DNA from: an uncultured Anaerolineaceae bacterium
GTDB taxonomy: Bacteria; Chloroflexota; Anaerolineae; Promineifilales; Promineifilaceae
NCBI GenBank assembly: GCA_937967805.1
Contig: CALBTC010000358.1
Span: forward strand, 1-64,000
Direction of reading: 5' to 3'
DNA: 64,000 nt
The notes under the pieces were generated by a model. The model saw nothing but the letters and a program-made list of their open reading frames with translations, was not told the DNA's origin and searched no databases. Position 1 is the stretch's first letter; the number at the start of each line of letters is the position of its first letter. The position numbers and the translations under genes were made by a program. Shown here one piece after another: positions 52,992 through 60,794 of the stretch.

Positions 52992-54260
52992 TTATTCCAG
53001 CGGCACAGCTTCACCACCGATAACCACATAGACGTAAACGGTCTTGTCGGCATCATTGCTGCCGCCGAAAGTTGTTGCTCCAGCCACGCCATCGAAGCCG
53101 GACAGGGCCAACAGGCCGGCCTGAATGGCCTCTCGCGCTTCTTCGGGGGAGCTATTGCCGTCAATGCCGGCGGTGCGCATGACATCCGCCAGCATCAGGA
53201 TGTTGTCATAGTAATTGGCAGCCTCGGGCACCGTCGGCGGCTCGCTGTCGGCGGCGCTGATGGCCGCGATGTAGGCCACGCTATCGGCGTCGCTCGTCCT
53301 GGGGTCAAAGATCGAGGGCAAGACCCAGTCGTTGATGTCTTCGCCACCCTGCTCAAAAAAGGTGTTGGAGTTTTGGGCCGGATGCCCAATAATGGGCCGC
53401 GTCTCGTCCTGACGCGCCAGCTCCCGGGCAATCAACCCCGCCTCTGACGGCGCCGACATCAGGATAATACCGTCTGCTTCGGTCTCCTTAATACGCTGCA
53501 CCGTTGTGGCAAAATCTGTTTGCCCGCGGGCAAAGGTGATGGGATCATCAGCGTTCACAATCTGGATGCCTACCTGGGGGGCTACGCCAGGAATAGAGAA
53601 TTGGGCGGCGGCGGCTGAGACAGGTTCTGCTTCATCAAAGACGAGAACGGCCGTTTCAATTCCGTAAGCTTCTGCCCAGGCCGGCAGCGCCACACTATAC
53701 AGCGCCGTGTTGGTGGCCGTGTTGCGAAAAGCCCAGCCCTCACCCAGCTCAGTGATGCCTTCTTTGTTGGCCGTACCGGTCATCAGTGGAACGCCCAGCT
53801 GGGCCGCCTGCACAAACACCACTTCCGCTTCACCTGATGAGAGCGGGCCGCTAACGGCAAAGACACCATTGTCGGCCAGCTCACGCAAGCCAATAACAGC
53901 TTGGTCCGGTTCACCACCGGTATCGATCACCTCAATCTGCAACATAGACCCGTTGATGCCGCCCGCTTCGTTCACCGCATCGACAGCCAGCGTGGTTGCC
54001 AGGTCAATATCCTTGCCAAAGGTCACAAAGCGCCCGGACAAGTCTGTAATCAGCCCGATCGTAATAGGTGGTGCTTCCGCCATGGCCTCTTCCGCCAGCT
54101 CAATGGACGCCTCTTCTTCCTCAACAGGTGCGGCATCTTCCTGCTGCGTCTCAGCCAGCTCGCCAGAAGGTTCGTCTGTTGTCTGCGTGTCGCCAGCGCA
54201 AGCACCGAGTGTCAACAATGCGATTGTTAGAAAAAGGCAAAAAAGCTTAATGCGTTTCAT
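52992..54260 (-). CDS. ABC transporter substrate-binding lipoprotein (Peripla_BP_6)
   Basis: 422 residues. Lipobox LTLGAC (about residues 16-21) and a long acidic spacer (22-64, Glu/Ala-rich) precede a two-lobe Leu/Ile/Val-type binding domain: ITIGLITDLSGRFVTFGKDI (about 66-85), DAVNEAGGINGSMLQIEVID and GVPLMTGTANKEGI. First gene of the transporter operon (binding protein, LivH, LivMG, LivF, DUF2848). Given the UbiD and hydrolase genes next to it, an organic or aromatic acid is more likely than an amino acid (inference). Confidence 0.92.
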   Translation of the reverse strand: MKRIKLFCLFLTIALLTLGACAGDTQTTDEPSGELAETQQEDAAPVEEEEASIELAEEAMAEAPPITIGLITDLSGRFVTFGKDIDLATTLAVDAVNEAGGINGSMLQIEVIDTGGEPDQAVIGLRELADNGVFAVSGPLSSGEAEVVFVQAAQLGVPLMTGTANKEGITELGEGWAFRNTATNTALYSVALPAWAEAYGIETAVLVFDEAEPVSAAAAQFSIPGVAPQVGIQIVNADDPITFARGQTDFATTVQRIKETEADGIILMSAPSEAGLIARELARQDETRPIIGHPAQNSNTFFEQGGEDINDWVLPSIFDPRTSDADSVAYIAAISAADSEPPTVPEAANYYDNILMLADVMRTAGIDGNSSPEEAREAIQAGLLALSGFDGVAGATTFGGSNDADKTVYVYVVIGGEAVPLE

Positions 54261-54332
54261 CGTAATTCACTCCTTATTCAATCTAAATGTAAGCCGATAC
54301 GAAAACCTATTTGAATGACGCCTCTATAGCGG

Positions 54333-54947
54333 TTACTGGCCAAACCTGACCCAATCGCGAAATTCCAAAGCGGGGTCTTCTATTGGGGCGGCCATTGCCA
54401 GGTGCATTGTGTTGTACATCTTCCAAAAACCAACAATCAAAACGATCTCCATCACTTCTTGATTAGAAAAGTGATTGGCCAGTTTGGCCCGGAGTTCGTC
54501 TGTTACCCCGGCGGGGTCCAGGCTGGCTTGATGCACAAACGCCATCGCCACCGCCTCGCGTTCATCGGCCGGTTCATCCAATTGCAGGATATGCTCTAAC
54601 GCCTCATCATCATGGCCCCAGCGCCGCTTTAGGGTCAAAACATTATGCGCCGTACAATAAGGGCATTCATTGTCCCTGCTGGCCAGCAGCGCCAGCCGAT
54701 ACTTCAGATGTTCACTGAGTGCGTTGCGTTCGTCTCGCATCACCGCATTATTCAGTTTGAAAATATGCTCGGCAATCCAGGGTGTATGCAGGTAAAGTTT
54801 TAAGGTATTGGGGAGGAATCCCATTCTGGAAATGTAATAGTAGAGTTGAGGCCTGACCGTAATCGGCACATGTTCCAAATTCTCACCGATGGGCGCGTAA
54901 TCAATAAACGCTTTTTGCTCATCCATTGTTTTTGTTTGTTCGCTCAT
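54333..54947 (-). CDS. Carboxymuconolactone decarboxylase/AhpD-like protein
   Basis: 204 residues from ATG 54947 (ATG 54998 is an alternative; neither has a strong ribosome binding site). All-helical CMD/AhpD fold with redox CxxC in ECPYCTAHNVLTLK (about residues 93-106). Also LKYRLALLASRDN and NQEVMEIVLIVGFWKMYNTMHLAM. CMD-family proteins act as lactone decarboxylases or CxxC peroxidase partners; the CxxC favours the AhpD-like type. It precedes the transporter operon by 72 bp and may be its first gene. Confidence 0.85.
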   Translation of the reverse strand: MSEQTKTMDEQKAFIDYAPIGENLEHVPITVRPQLYYYISRMGFLPNTLKLYLHTPWIAEHIFKLNNAVMRDERNALSEHLKYRLALLASRDNECPYCTAHNVLTLKRRWGHDDEALEHILQLDEPADEREAVAMAFVHQASLDPAGVTDELRAKLANHFSNQEVMEIVLIVGFWKMYNTMHLAMAAPIEDPALEFRDWVRFGQ

Positions 54948-55076
54948 TGGGAGTTCGATCCTTGTTGGAGACCATCCCGTAACTTGCTCACGCGGCATGA
55001 CAAGCTGCTACGGTTAATCCCCGCATCTTTGGCTTATTGCGCCAGATTCTGTGGTTTACAGCAATAATAATGAGGA

Positions 55077-55178
55077 TCGTTTGCAAAACCGTTTGCTAGG
55101 CTCGGTCAGGCCTTTTACGAAGGCGCGCGCTACGATGAAATAGGTAATCTGCGCAAAGCTATGGCGGGTGATCCATGA
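55077..55178 (+). pseudogene. Possible C-terminal gene relic
   Basis: An open frame without a start codon reads FARLGQAFYEGARYDEIGNL and then RKAMAGDP before TGA 55176. The composition is protein-like and the end is natural, but I do not recognise the family. An upstream in-frame stop limits it to 33 codons. It may be the decayed end of a lost gene or chance. Confidence 0.25.
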
Positions 55179-55291
55179 CGTGAAGTCGCCCACTAAATAG
55201 AAACCGTACGAATAAAGCGATCACAACGGCGGTCCGGACGGCCGATCTTTTCAGCCACGGTAACGTGCAGGCCCTTTTAGGCAGATGCAAA

Positions 55292-55330
55292 AAAAAACGG
55301 CCGTTTCTTAGTGAGAAACGGCCGTTTTTT
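55292..55330. terminator. Perfect 17-bp terminator hairpin built from two ACGGCCGT palindromes
   Basis: Arms AAAAAACGGCCGTTTCT (55292-55308) and AGAAACGGCCGTTTTTT (55314-55330) are perfectly complementary around TAGTG. The A-tract on one side and T-tract on the other make it a bidirectional intrinsic terminator. Its main use is probably to end the minus-strand prenyltransferase transcript. Confidence 0.9.
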
Positions 55331-55402
55331 ACTGTTTCGTAATTGCCGATGACAGTGCCCGTATAACCAGCAAGCATGACTGCCCTATTCAAATGAAAGG
55401 GC

Positions 55403-55654
55403 TCACTTACCCAGTCTCATTTCATAGGTAGCAAACTCTTTGATCTGCTCCAATAAAACCTCAGGAGTGAGGTCGGGGAAGAAGCATTCTAAAAACAACC
55501 AGCCAGAATAACTGGTTTGTAACGGCATAAACCCGCTGGTTCGTGGCACTTCATTGGAATTAAAGCCGGTTCTTACCACTAAATCTGGGAATGGCTGCCC
55601 TCCTGTATCTAAATAATCAAATAACAATTCAAGATTATTTACGATATCAATCAT
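55403..55654 (-). CDS. cis-Prenyltransferase (UppS-like), C-terminal part after in-frame TGA
   Basis: 83 codons starting MIDIVNNLELLFDYLDTGG right after TGA, in the same frame as the larger upstream part. It holds the substrate-binding end of the family: PFPDLVVRTGFNSNEVPRTS corresponds to the PDLLIRTSGE region, and SYSGWLFLECFFPDLTPE to AYSEFYFTDVLWPDF. TGAATG would allow restart at the ATG. The protein was originally one chain of about 270 residues with the upstream part. Confidence 0.8.
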   Translation of the reverse strand: MIDIVNNLELLFDYLDTGGQPFPDLVVRTGFNSNEVPRTSGFMPLQTSYSGWLFLECFFPDLTPEVLLEQIKEFATYEMRLGK

Positions 55655-56215
55655 TCAATTTTTCGCGGAATCTTTTAATATTTTTTGCACAGCTCTGGCC
55701 AGCTCATCAACGCCGCCATAATCAAGCGCCATATTTAGAAAATATTTTTCAAACGAAGCAGTCTGCTTCTCTAAATCGGTTAAAGATTTCCTAATGCTGT
55801 AAGCCAGCTTATTTTTGCGGCCCAGATGGGTAAACTTTACCTTATTTTCTATTAATTGATCGACAATCTCTTTATCATTCAAATATTTTTTGGCAAGCTG
55901 CATTAAGAAGCTTACTTGCGTGTTGCTCCTGAGCCAATTTTCGGTGGAAAACGTCCAAAAAGTTGTATGTTTTATTTCCCATTGCCGACAAGCCTTGGCA
56001 ATGCCCTTGATGACCTCTATGCCCAAACTGTACCCTTGATTTTCGTCCAGGCCTTTCAATCTTGCCGATCTGCGATTCCCGTCGCAAATGAAAGCAATAT
56101 GCTTTATTTGTCTGATTGATTTATCGTCAGGAATCTCCGACCAGGCATCTTCTACGTGGTTTAACCAATATTCCAGATCTTTTTTTTGTTCATTGAGTTG
56201 AAGAATTTTCGGCAT
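55655..56215 (-). CDS. uppS: cis-Prenyltransferase (UppS-like), N-terminal part
   Basis: 186 codons ended by TGA 55655-55657. It carries the catalytic start HIAFICDGNRRSARLKGL (Asp in CDGNRR, about residue 45), GIEVIKGIAKACRQWEIKH, FWTFSTENWLRS and LNMALDYGGVDELARAVQKI. The rest of the fold continues in frame after the stop. This could be a recently broken gene, a split gene whose two chains assemble, or a sequencing error. The region is visibly more AT-rich than its neighbours and may be acquired. The family condenses isopentenyl diphosphate units for lipid carriers or other prenyl products. Confidence 0.85.
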   Translation of the reverse strand: MPKILQLNEQKKDLEYWLNHVEDAWSEIPDDKSIRQIKHIAFICDGNRRSARLKGLDENQGYSLGIEVIKGIAKACRQWEIKHTTFWTFSTENWLRSNTQVSFLMQLAKKYLNDKEIVDQLIENKVKFTHLGRKNKLAYSIRKSLTDLEKQTASFEKYFLNMALDYGGVDELARAVQKILKDSAKN

Positions 56216-56661
56216 CTAAAAATGTACCTTAAAAAAGAGTAACTAGTTTTATGCAAATAAATGAAAACTGCTTTATGCGCTTTGTCACAAGGACATGCTG
56301 GACTAAGCAACGGCCGTTGCCCCCAGATATAAACCGGCAAATTTACATGGTCAACCAACCAGGCTAATCAACACGAAAGGCAACGGTTTTCCCCGTACCA
56401 AGTAAGTTAGATCATGATGCAATTCAGCACCAGAACCATTTTTTTAACATGACAACCTGCCGCTTAAGCATACCTTATCATACTAGATAATAGGGGTGTT
56501 GCCAATGAGACAGAGGCAGGAGCGCTTACTCCACATTACCAGTTGTAAACGCGGCAGCTAAAAGCGTATATGGCTGCACTATAGTAGGGTAACGGCCGTT
56601 TTGTTATCTTAAACAGGTTGCCAGGTCGTGCCCCCAGGAATGGCTAGACTTTGTATTAGCG
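56216..56661. other. Spacer with no recognised feature
   Basis: AT-rich upstream of the prenyltransferase gene, then two ACGGCCGT copies (near 56311 and 56592). A GGGTAACGGCCGTTTTG stretch is near 56587. No open frame, tRNA-like fold or strong hairpin was found by eye. Confidence 0.5.
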
Positions 56662-57354
56662 TCAAACAACGAGCGAAGGATAGTCCAACTCGGGGCAAAG
56701 GGTCATCGGTTTCATTTTTTTCTGTAACGGCTGATAGTAAGACTCCCCGGCACAGGCGCGGCAGAGGGTACGGCCGTCCCCCACCACCTCCCGCTCATTG
56801 ATAATCTCCTCCCCGCAAACATCACACAACGCCCTGACACCGGGCCGGCTGATAATCGCGCTGACCGGTGTGTTTAACTGCACCGGCTGCCACTCTAGCA
56901 GCACGTCATCGGGCATCACCTGGTATGCTTCCAGGTAGGCGTGCCAGCGGCTGCGGGCACCTGGCGCGTACTCCGGAGCCAGTTCGCGTGACTGCACGCT
57001 GGGGGCTATGCGAATCGCCCGCCCCGTCATTGTATCGACAAACGTGGCTGCCATCTTGCCAAAATCCACCACGCGCAAGGTGCGCCGCCCCATGTGGCAG
57101 TCGGTGGCCACCGCAACCCCGTCGGCCCCACAGCCATCTGTTTCCATAATGGTTAACAGCCGCTTTTTGGCATTGTCGAAAAGATACTCACCCTCGCTTA
57201 GCAAATTCAGGCGGCACAAACCCAGCAGCCCCATGCGCACGCCCAGCACCTGACGCGGGCACAAATGACGGTGCCGCTCTGCCGAGGCGTCCAGCAGCGG
57301 AATTAAAGCTTCACGATTAAAAAGAGGAACGTTTTGGTCAACGGTGGCAATCAT
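56662..57354 (-). CDS. FmdE family protein with C-terminal zinc ribbon
   Basis: 230 residues. The FmdE/FwdE-like domain (about residues 15-160) has HRHLCPRQVLGVRMGLLGL, METDGCGADGVAVATDCHMG and GRRTLRVVDFGKMAATFVD. The C-terminal zinc ribbon has CDVCGEEI and LCRACAG (about residues 183-208). FmdE proteins accompany molybdenum/tungsten formylmethanofuran dehydrogenase in methanogens; bacterial versions occur beside Mo/W enzymes and their maturation genes and may supply or sense the metal cofactor. It follows the radical SAM gene on the same strand after a repeat-filled gap of 151 bp. Confidence 0.88.
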   Translation of the reverse strand: MIATVDQNVPLFNREALIPLLDASAERHRHLCPRQVLGVRMGLLGLCRLNLLSEGEYLFDNAKKRLLTIMETDGCGADGVAVATDCHMGRRTLRVVDFGKMAATFVDTMTGRAIRIAPSVQSRELAPEYAPGARSRWHAYLEAYQVMPDDVLLEWQPVQLNTPVSAIISRPGVRALCDVCGEEIINEREVVGDGRTLCRACAGESYYQPLQKKMKPMTLCPELDYPSLVV

Positions 57355-57409
57355 TTCTCAAATTTCCTTATGCTTGAATGCGTTGGCAAAATAACTGAGC
57401 TTTACATTG

Positions 57410-57470
57410 TCATTCCCGCACAGGCGGGAATCCATACATCTGGACTCCCGCCTACGCGAGAGTGACACGG
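57410..57470. repeat. GTCATTCCCGC...GAGTGAC dispersed repeat
   Basis: Two hairpins, ATTCCCGC-ACAG-GCGGGAAT and CTCCCGCC-TACG-CGAGAG, are joined by CCATACATCTGGA. The outer ends GTCATTCCCGC and GCGAGAGTGAC are themselves complementary. A shorter relative is at 9176-9195. Elements of this sequence type are found across many bacterial phyla. Confidence 0.85.
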
Positions 57471-57505
57471 TAGGTTGTTCCCGGATTAAATTCTTAAAGT
57501 ATAAA

Positions 57506-58831
57506 CTATACATCCTGAGCAACGTCGAACACCTGCGGGCGCGTGAGATCAAGTTTGAGCTCGCGCACCACCAAATCCTGCCCTCGCATTTCCAGCGTAC
57601 TGGTAGAGATGCCAATTTCAATGTCCAGGTCGGCCAAATTTTGAATCTGGTCGATGTGGAATTCCAGATAGCGGTGCTCTTTATTTCGCTGGTAATTCCG
57701 GTAGCCGCTGCGGTTAAACACGTTACGCACCTTAGAAATGTCGCTACCGAATACCTTGGCGCTTTTCAGAAGATAATCTTTTTCAGAAAAGACGGCCGTT
57801 TTCGGCAAGGTACGGCCGTAATTCTGCTGGTAGTTTTGCCCGGTCAATTTGTTTTCCAACGAGCAGTAATGGACACCAATCGTTAACTGCTGCTCCAGGG
57901 CAAAGGCCATCAGGTCCAGGCAAACCAGTTCGCTTTCAGAGATGGATACACCCCCAGCATACCAGTAATTGTAAAGAATGTGAAACGGCCGTTTCTTCAC
58001 CTTAAAACCGCGCTCTTTAAACGCCCGCGCCTGGGTAAAAGGATAGCAAAACTCCAACAAGTTGATACTGTGGATTTGCAGCCGTTCCAGCTCCAGCAGC
58101 ACCTCTTTCATTTCCGCCAGCGTACCGGGCAGAATGGGCATCTCTACCATGACGGTGGGAATGTACTGCTTGGCCAGGGCGATGCGGTCGAAGGTCAGCC
58201 GGTGGCCTTTGGCCAGATCGTGCATACGAATGCTGAAGCGAATTTCTTCCAGCCCGGCGGCTCGCAGCTCTTGAAGTGCCGCCTCGTTGGCGTGGTCGCC
58301 GGTTGTGTAAAGGCGGGTGTGCGCCTGAGGAAAAACCTCAGTGGCGGTGTGGAAAAAAGCAGCTGCTTCTGCCTTGTGCAGAAGCGGTTCGCCACCGGTG
58401 AGGGCCAGATAATCGACGCGATGACCCGCCGCGCCAATCTGCGCCAACTCCTGTGCCGGATTCACTTTATTCTGCTGAAAATAATCGTAATCAACCTGGT
58501 TGGGGTTGAAGCAGTAGTAACAATCCCGATGGCATTGCAGCGAGGCAAAAAAGGTGGCGCTGCCCACCCCCTTTTGGCAAGCCACGCAGGCCGGCGATAT
58601 GGTGTTAATGTAAATGCTGCGGTCTGTGTTGCGCAGAATCGCTCCCTTGTGGCGCAGCTGATCGATTCTATGCGCCGTTTCCTGGCTGTAGTCCCGATCA
58701 TCAATTTCAATGCCCGTTGCGGCAACCTGTTCCATGAAATCATCAAAAATGCCCAGATAGATGGTGGCGTATTCCGCCAGCCGCCGATTTTTAATCTGCT
58801 TATGCGTTTCCCGCGTGATGTCAATAATCAC
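57506..58831 (-). CDS. Radical SAM protein
   Basis: 441 residues. The SAM [4Fe-4S] motif CHRDCYYC (about residues 99-106) is followed by YLALTGGEPLLHK (GGE motif) and later SAM-barrel strands (VMVEMPILPG). An N-terminal extension of about 85 residues contains CVACQKG, and the C-terminal 120 residues are not typical of a SPASM domain. The start overlaps the stop of the ferredoxin gene (ATGA). Within a TorD-ferredoxin-radical SAM-FmdE run it may mature or modify a molybdo/tungstoenzyme; substrate unknown. Confidence 0.88.
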   Translation of the reverse strand: MIIDITRETHKQIKNRRLAEYATIYLGIFDDFMEQVAATGIEIDDRDYSQETAHRIDQLRHKGAILRNTDRSIYINTISPACVACQKGVGSATFFASLQCHRDCYYCFNPNQVDYDYFQQNKVNPAQELAQIGAAGHRVDYLALTGGEPLLHKAEAAAFFHTATEVFPQAHTRLYTTGDHANEAALQELRAAGLEEIRFSIRMHDLAKGHRLTFDRIALAKQYIPTVMVEMPILPGTLAEMKEVLLELERLQIHSINLLEFCYPFTQARAFKERGFKVKKRPFHILYNYWYAGGVSISESELVCLDLMAFALEQQLTIGVHYCSLENKLTGQNYQQNYGRTLPKTAVFSEKDYLLKSAKVFGSDISKVRNVFNRSGYRNYQRNKEHRYLEFHIDQIQNLADLDIEIGISTSTLEMRGQDLVVRELKLDLTRPQVFDVAQDV

Positions 58832-60021
58832 AATTCTATCCTCCGCGTTCCGGTGCGGTTCTTTTGCTTATGGTGGGCCGTCAATCCCGGCGGCATCAAC
58901 GAGCCAAAAGGATTTTGGCGGCGGAATTCGCACACCGGGCACAGGTCCGTGCCGCTTCGCGCCGCAAACGGTGCCCGGCACTTGCTGCACGATGCTAAAT
59001 CACCCTGCTGTACAACGTGATCAACTTCCCCGGCAAAAACCTGGCCAAAGGTAGGATCGTAGGTTAGCGTGAGGGCATCCGGGGCGCAAACGTGACGGCA
59101 AATATCGCAGCCGATGCATATCTGGGGTGAAAAGGTGAGCTGGAAGCTGGATGCGGCCGTTTCCATTTGCAGCGCGCCCGTCGGACAGGCGCGAGCACAA
59201 ACGCCACAAGCCATGCAATCCCCATTTACGACAAGCAGGGCAAATCCCAGTCCAGCCAATGACGCTGCTGCCGCGCTCTCAACCGGTAGCGGCAGCCGCT
59301 TCACTACCCGCAAAAAGTGCACCCGTTCATGAAATTGAGTGGGCTCTGTGCTGGTGTCTGCTTCTGTTTTCTTCTCTCTGTCTTGTCTGCGGAACAGTTC
59401 CCGGCGGGACACAGGAGGAGAAGCAGCATTCCAAAACGGCCGTTTGCCAAAATCCTCCGCCGTTTCATAAAGACAATTTACAACCTCTGCCTTCTTCCAC
59501 AAAGCCAGCAATTTTTGGGCCTGCGCCACCTGGGTTTCAACCTGGGGTCGCAGTTCGCTCCAGGGACAATCGGCACAGGCATCCAGCCGCACGATGACTT
59601 TTTCAATGCCTTGACTAACCAGACCAAGATGAGCAGACACACCAAGCCCTGCCAGACAACCGCGTAGGCGAACGGCCGTAGCCCCCGCAATCCCCACCTC
59701 CACAAACGGATTCAGCCCGCAAACAACTTCGCACGGTTCCGGAGCAATGCGTTCGGCGCAATTGAGCAATGCCTGCACCTCATCGTCGGCAGTAAAAGCT
59801 CCTGTAGGGCAAATCGGCAGGCAGGCACGGCAAGCCTGGCATCGTTCACTGTCAAAACCTGGCGGTTTACCCGGCTGAATGGCATCAACCGGACAAACCT
59901 CATAACACGCTATGCAGGCAGAAAATTTATCGGCCGAATGCAGACAGCGCTCTGCTATGAAGCCAAACGGCTTGCTGGTCAGGGCCTCTCCCCAACGCTC
60001 CGCAAGCGACAACAGGTTCAC
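58828..60021 (-). CDS. 4Fe-4S ferredoxin-type protein with multiple cluster motifs
   Basis: 397 residues from GTG 60021, chosen because it overlaps the TorD stop (GTGA) with GGAGGG upstream. Cysteine groups: CIACYEVCPVDAI and CQACRACLPICPTGAF (about residues 36-80), CMACGVCARACPTGAL and CIGCDICRHVCAPDAL (about residues 270-325). A final rubredoxin-like pair, CSKCRAPF and CPVCEF, follows. So there are four [4Fe-4S] sites plus a possible Cys4 metal site, with a middle domain of about 180 residues holding CADCPW. It resembles NapF or DmsB-like adaptors and is probably the electron carrier of the reductase system. Cytoplasmic. Confidence 0.87.
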   Translation of the reverse strand: MNLLSLAERWGEALTSKPFGFIAERCLHSADKFSACIACYEVCPVDAIQPGKPPGFDSERCQACRACLPICPTGAFTADDEVQALLNCAERIAPEPCEVVCGLNPFVEVGIAGATAVRLRGCLAGLGVSAHLGLVSQGIEKVIVRLDACADCPWSELRPQVETQVAQAQKLLALWKKAEVVNCLYETAEDFGKRPFWNAASPPVSRRELFRRQDREKKTEADTSTEPTQFHERVHFLRVVKRLPLPVESAAAASLAGLGFALLVVNGDCMACGVCARACPTGALQMETAASSFQLTFSPQICIGCDICRHVCAPDALTLTYDPTFGQVFAGEVDHVVQQGDLASCSKCRAPFAARSGTDLCPVCEFRRQNPFGSLMPPGLTAHHKQKNRTGTRRIEL

Positions 60022-60728
60022 GACAGCCGACCCTCCGGCAGTGGTGTTTGCAGGATGCGGCTCAGTTCCGCCAGCGCGCCGCGAATAACCAGGGCCAGTC
60101 CGCGATAAAAATCGGTCCGGGCAAATTCCAAAATTTGTCCACACCAAAGCGGCACCCAAAGGAACAAATGTTTAGCCAGAAAATCACGCTGCGCCGCCAA
60201 CAGCGCCGCAAATTCCGGCTCATCGCCCGCTTCCAGGGCAGCCAACCCCAACCGGGCTAGATGCGCCACAAACGTTAGCTCCAGCCCGATATGATCGTCC
60301 GGCTCCTTTTTTAAGTTGATGACTTCCAGCCCGTAACGACGATACCAGGCACGTACATCCATCGTTTGCTCTTGAAAAACCAGCCGTTCTTCATTGAAGT
60401 AAACTGATTCCCAGGGCGCGACGGGGAACTTCCTCATGCCGGTAAAGAGGTTTGTATAATCAACTTGCAGCTCTTTCAGCATGGAATCCGGGTAACTGTC
60501 CTGCTGGTAAGCTTGGCTCCATTTTTCCAGCAGGGCCAGGCCGCCCGTTACGTCCGGTTGGGTCTCAGCAAATGGTGATTCGGTGAAAACTTCGTCATCC
60601 ACCAGCGGCTGAAGCCATTCACGTGCAGGAATTTCATAGAGGATTTTGCCCAGCAAACCCAAAAGCAGCATCTCGCCCGTTAGCTGTGCTTGCCATTCTG
60701 TTACAGTTTGTTTCTCGGCCATCGTCAT
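60018..60728 (-). CDS. TorD/DmsD family molecular chaperone
   Basis: 236 residues from ATG 60728 (GGAG 9 nt upstream). All-helical fold with the family region LQVDYTNLFTGMRKFPVAPWESVYF and QEQTMDVRAWYRRYGL. Also EPDDHIGLELTFVAHLA (about residues 142-158), matching the conserved DHxxxEL of TorD. These chaperones protect and load molybdoenzyme catalytic subunits before export. The client is not in the window, unless it is the formate dehydrogenase at 9 kb. An adjacent client gene beyond position 64000 is more likely. Confidence 0.9.
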   Translation of the reverse strand: MTMAEKQTVTEWQAQLTGEMLLLGLLGKILYEIPAREWLQPLVDDEVFTESPFAETQPDVTGGLALLEKWSQAYQQDSYPDSMLKELQVDYTNLFTGMRKFPVAPWESVYFNEERLVFQEQTMDVRAWYRRYGLEVINLKKEPDDHIGLELTFVAHLARLGLAALEAGDEPEFAALLAAQRDFLAKHLFLWVPLWCGQILEFARTDFYRGLALVIRGALAELSRILQTPLPEGRLS

Positions 60729-60794
60729 GATCGTTAACTCCAATCTCTTCAGATAAAGACCCTAAGGGTTTGGTACCGGTAGAATCTACTTGTC

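Larger units (their letters stand above)
54948..55402. other. Spacer with a gene relic and a strong terminator
   Basis: No intact gene is supported. Besides the relic at 55077-55178 and the terminator at 55292-55330, nothing recognisable is seen. The short minus-strand frame across 55159-55392 is low-complexity read-through of the hairpin and was not accepted. Confidence 0.5.

Noticed and set aside
52979..53185. N-terminal extension of LivH by 69 codons
   Set aside because: It overlaps the end of the binding-protein gene in another frame; ATG 52978 has a ribosome binding site and begins the LivH homology.
55159..55392. Minus-strand 77-codon frame around the palindromic terminator
   Set aside because: It is encoded mainly by the terminator hairpin (NGRFSLRNGRF) and has no family or ribosome binding site.
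55655..55657. Reassignment of TGA to a sense codon in this organism
   Set aside because: Many genes in the window end properly at TGA and all Trp in conserved motifs use TGG, so global recoding is excluded. The TGA in the prenyltransferase is a local event.
57980..59020. Plus-strand 346-codon frame over the radical SAM and ferredoxin genes
   Set aside because: Antisense to two genes with Cys motifs and ATGA coupling; no ribosome binding site or family.
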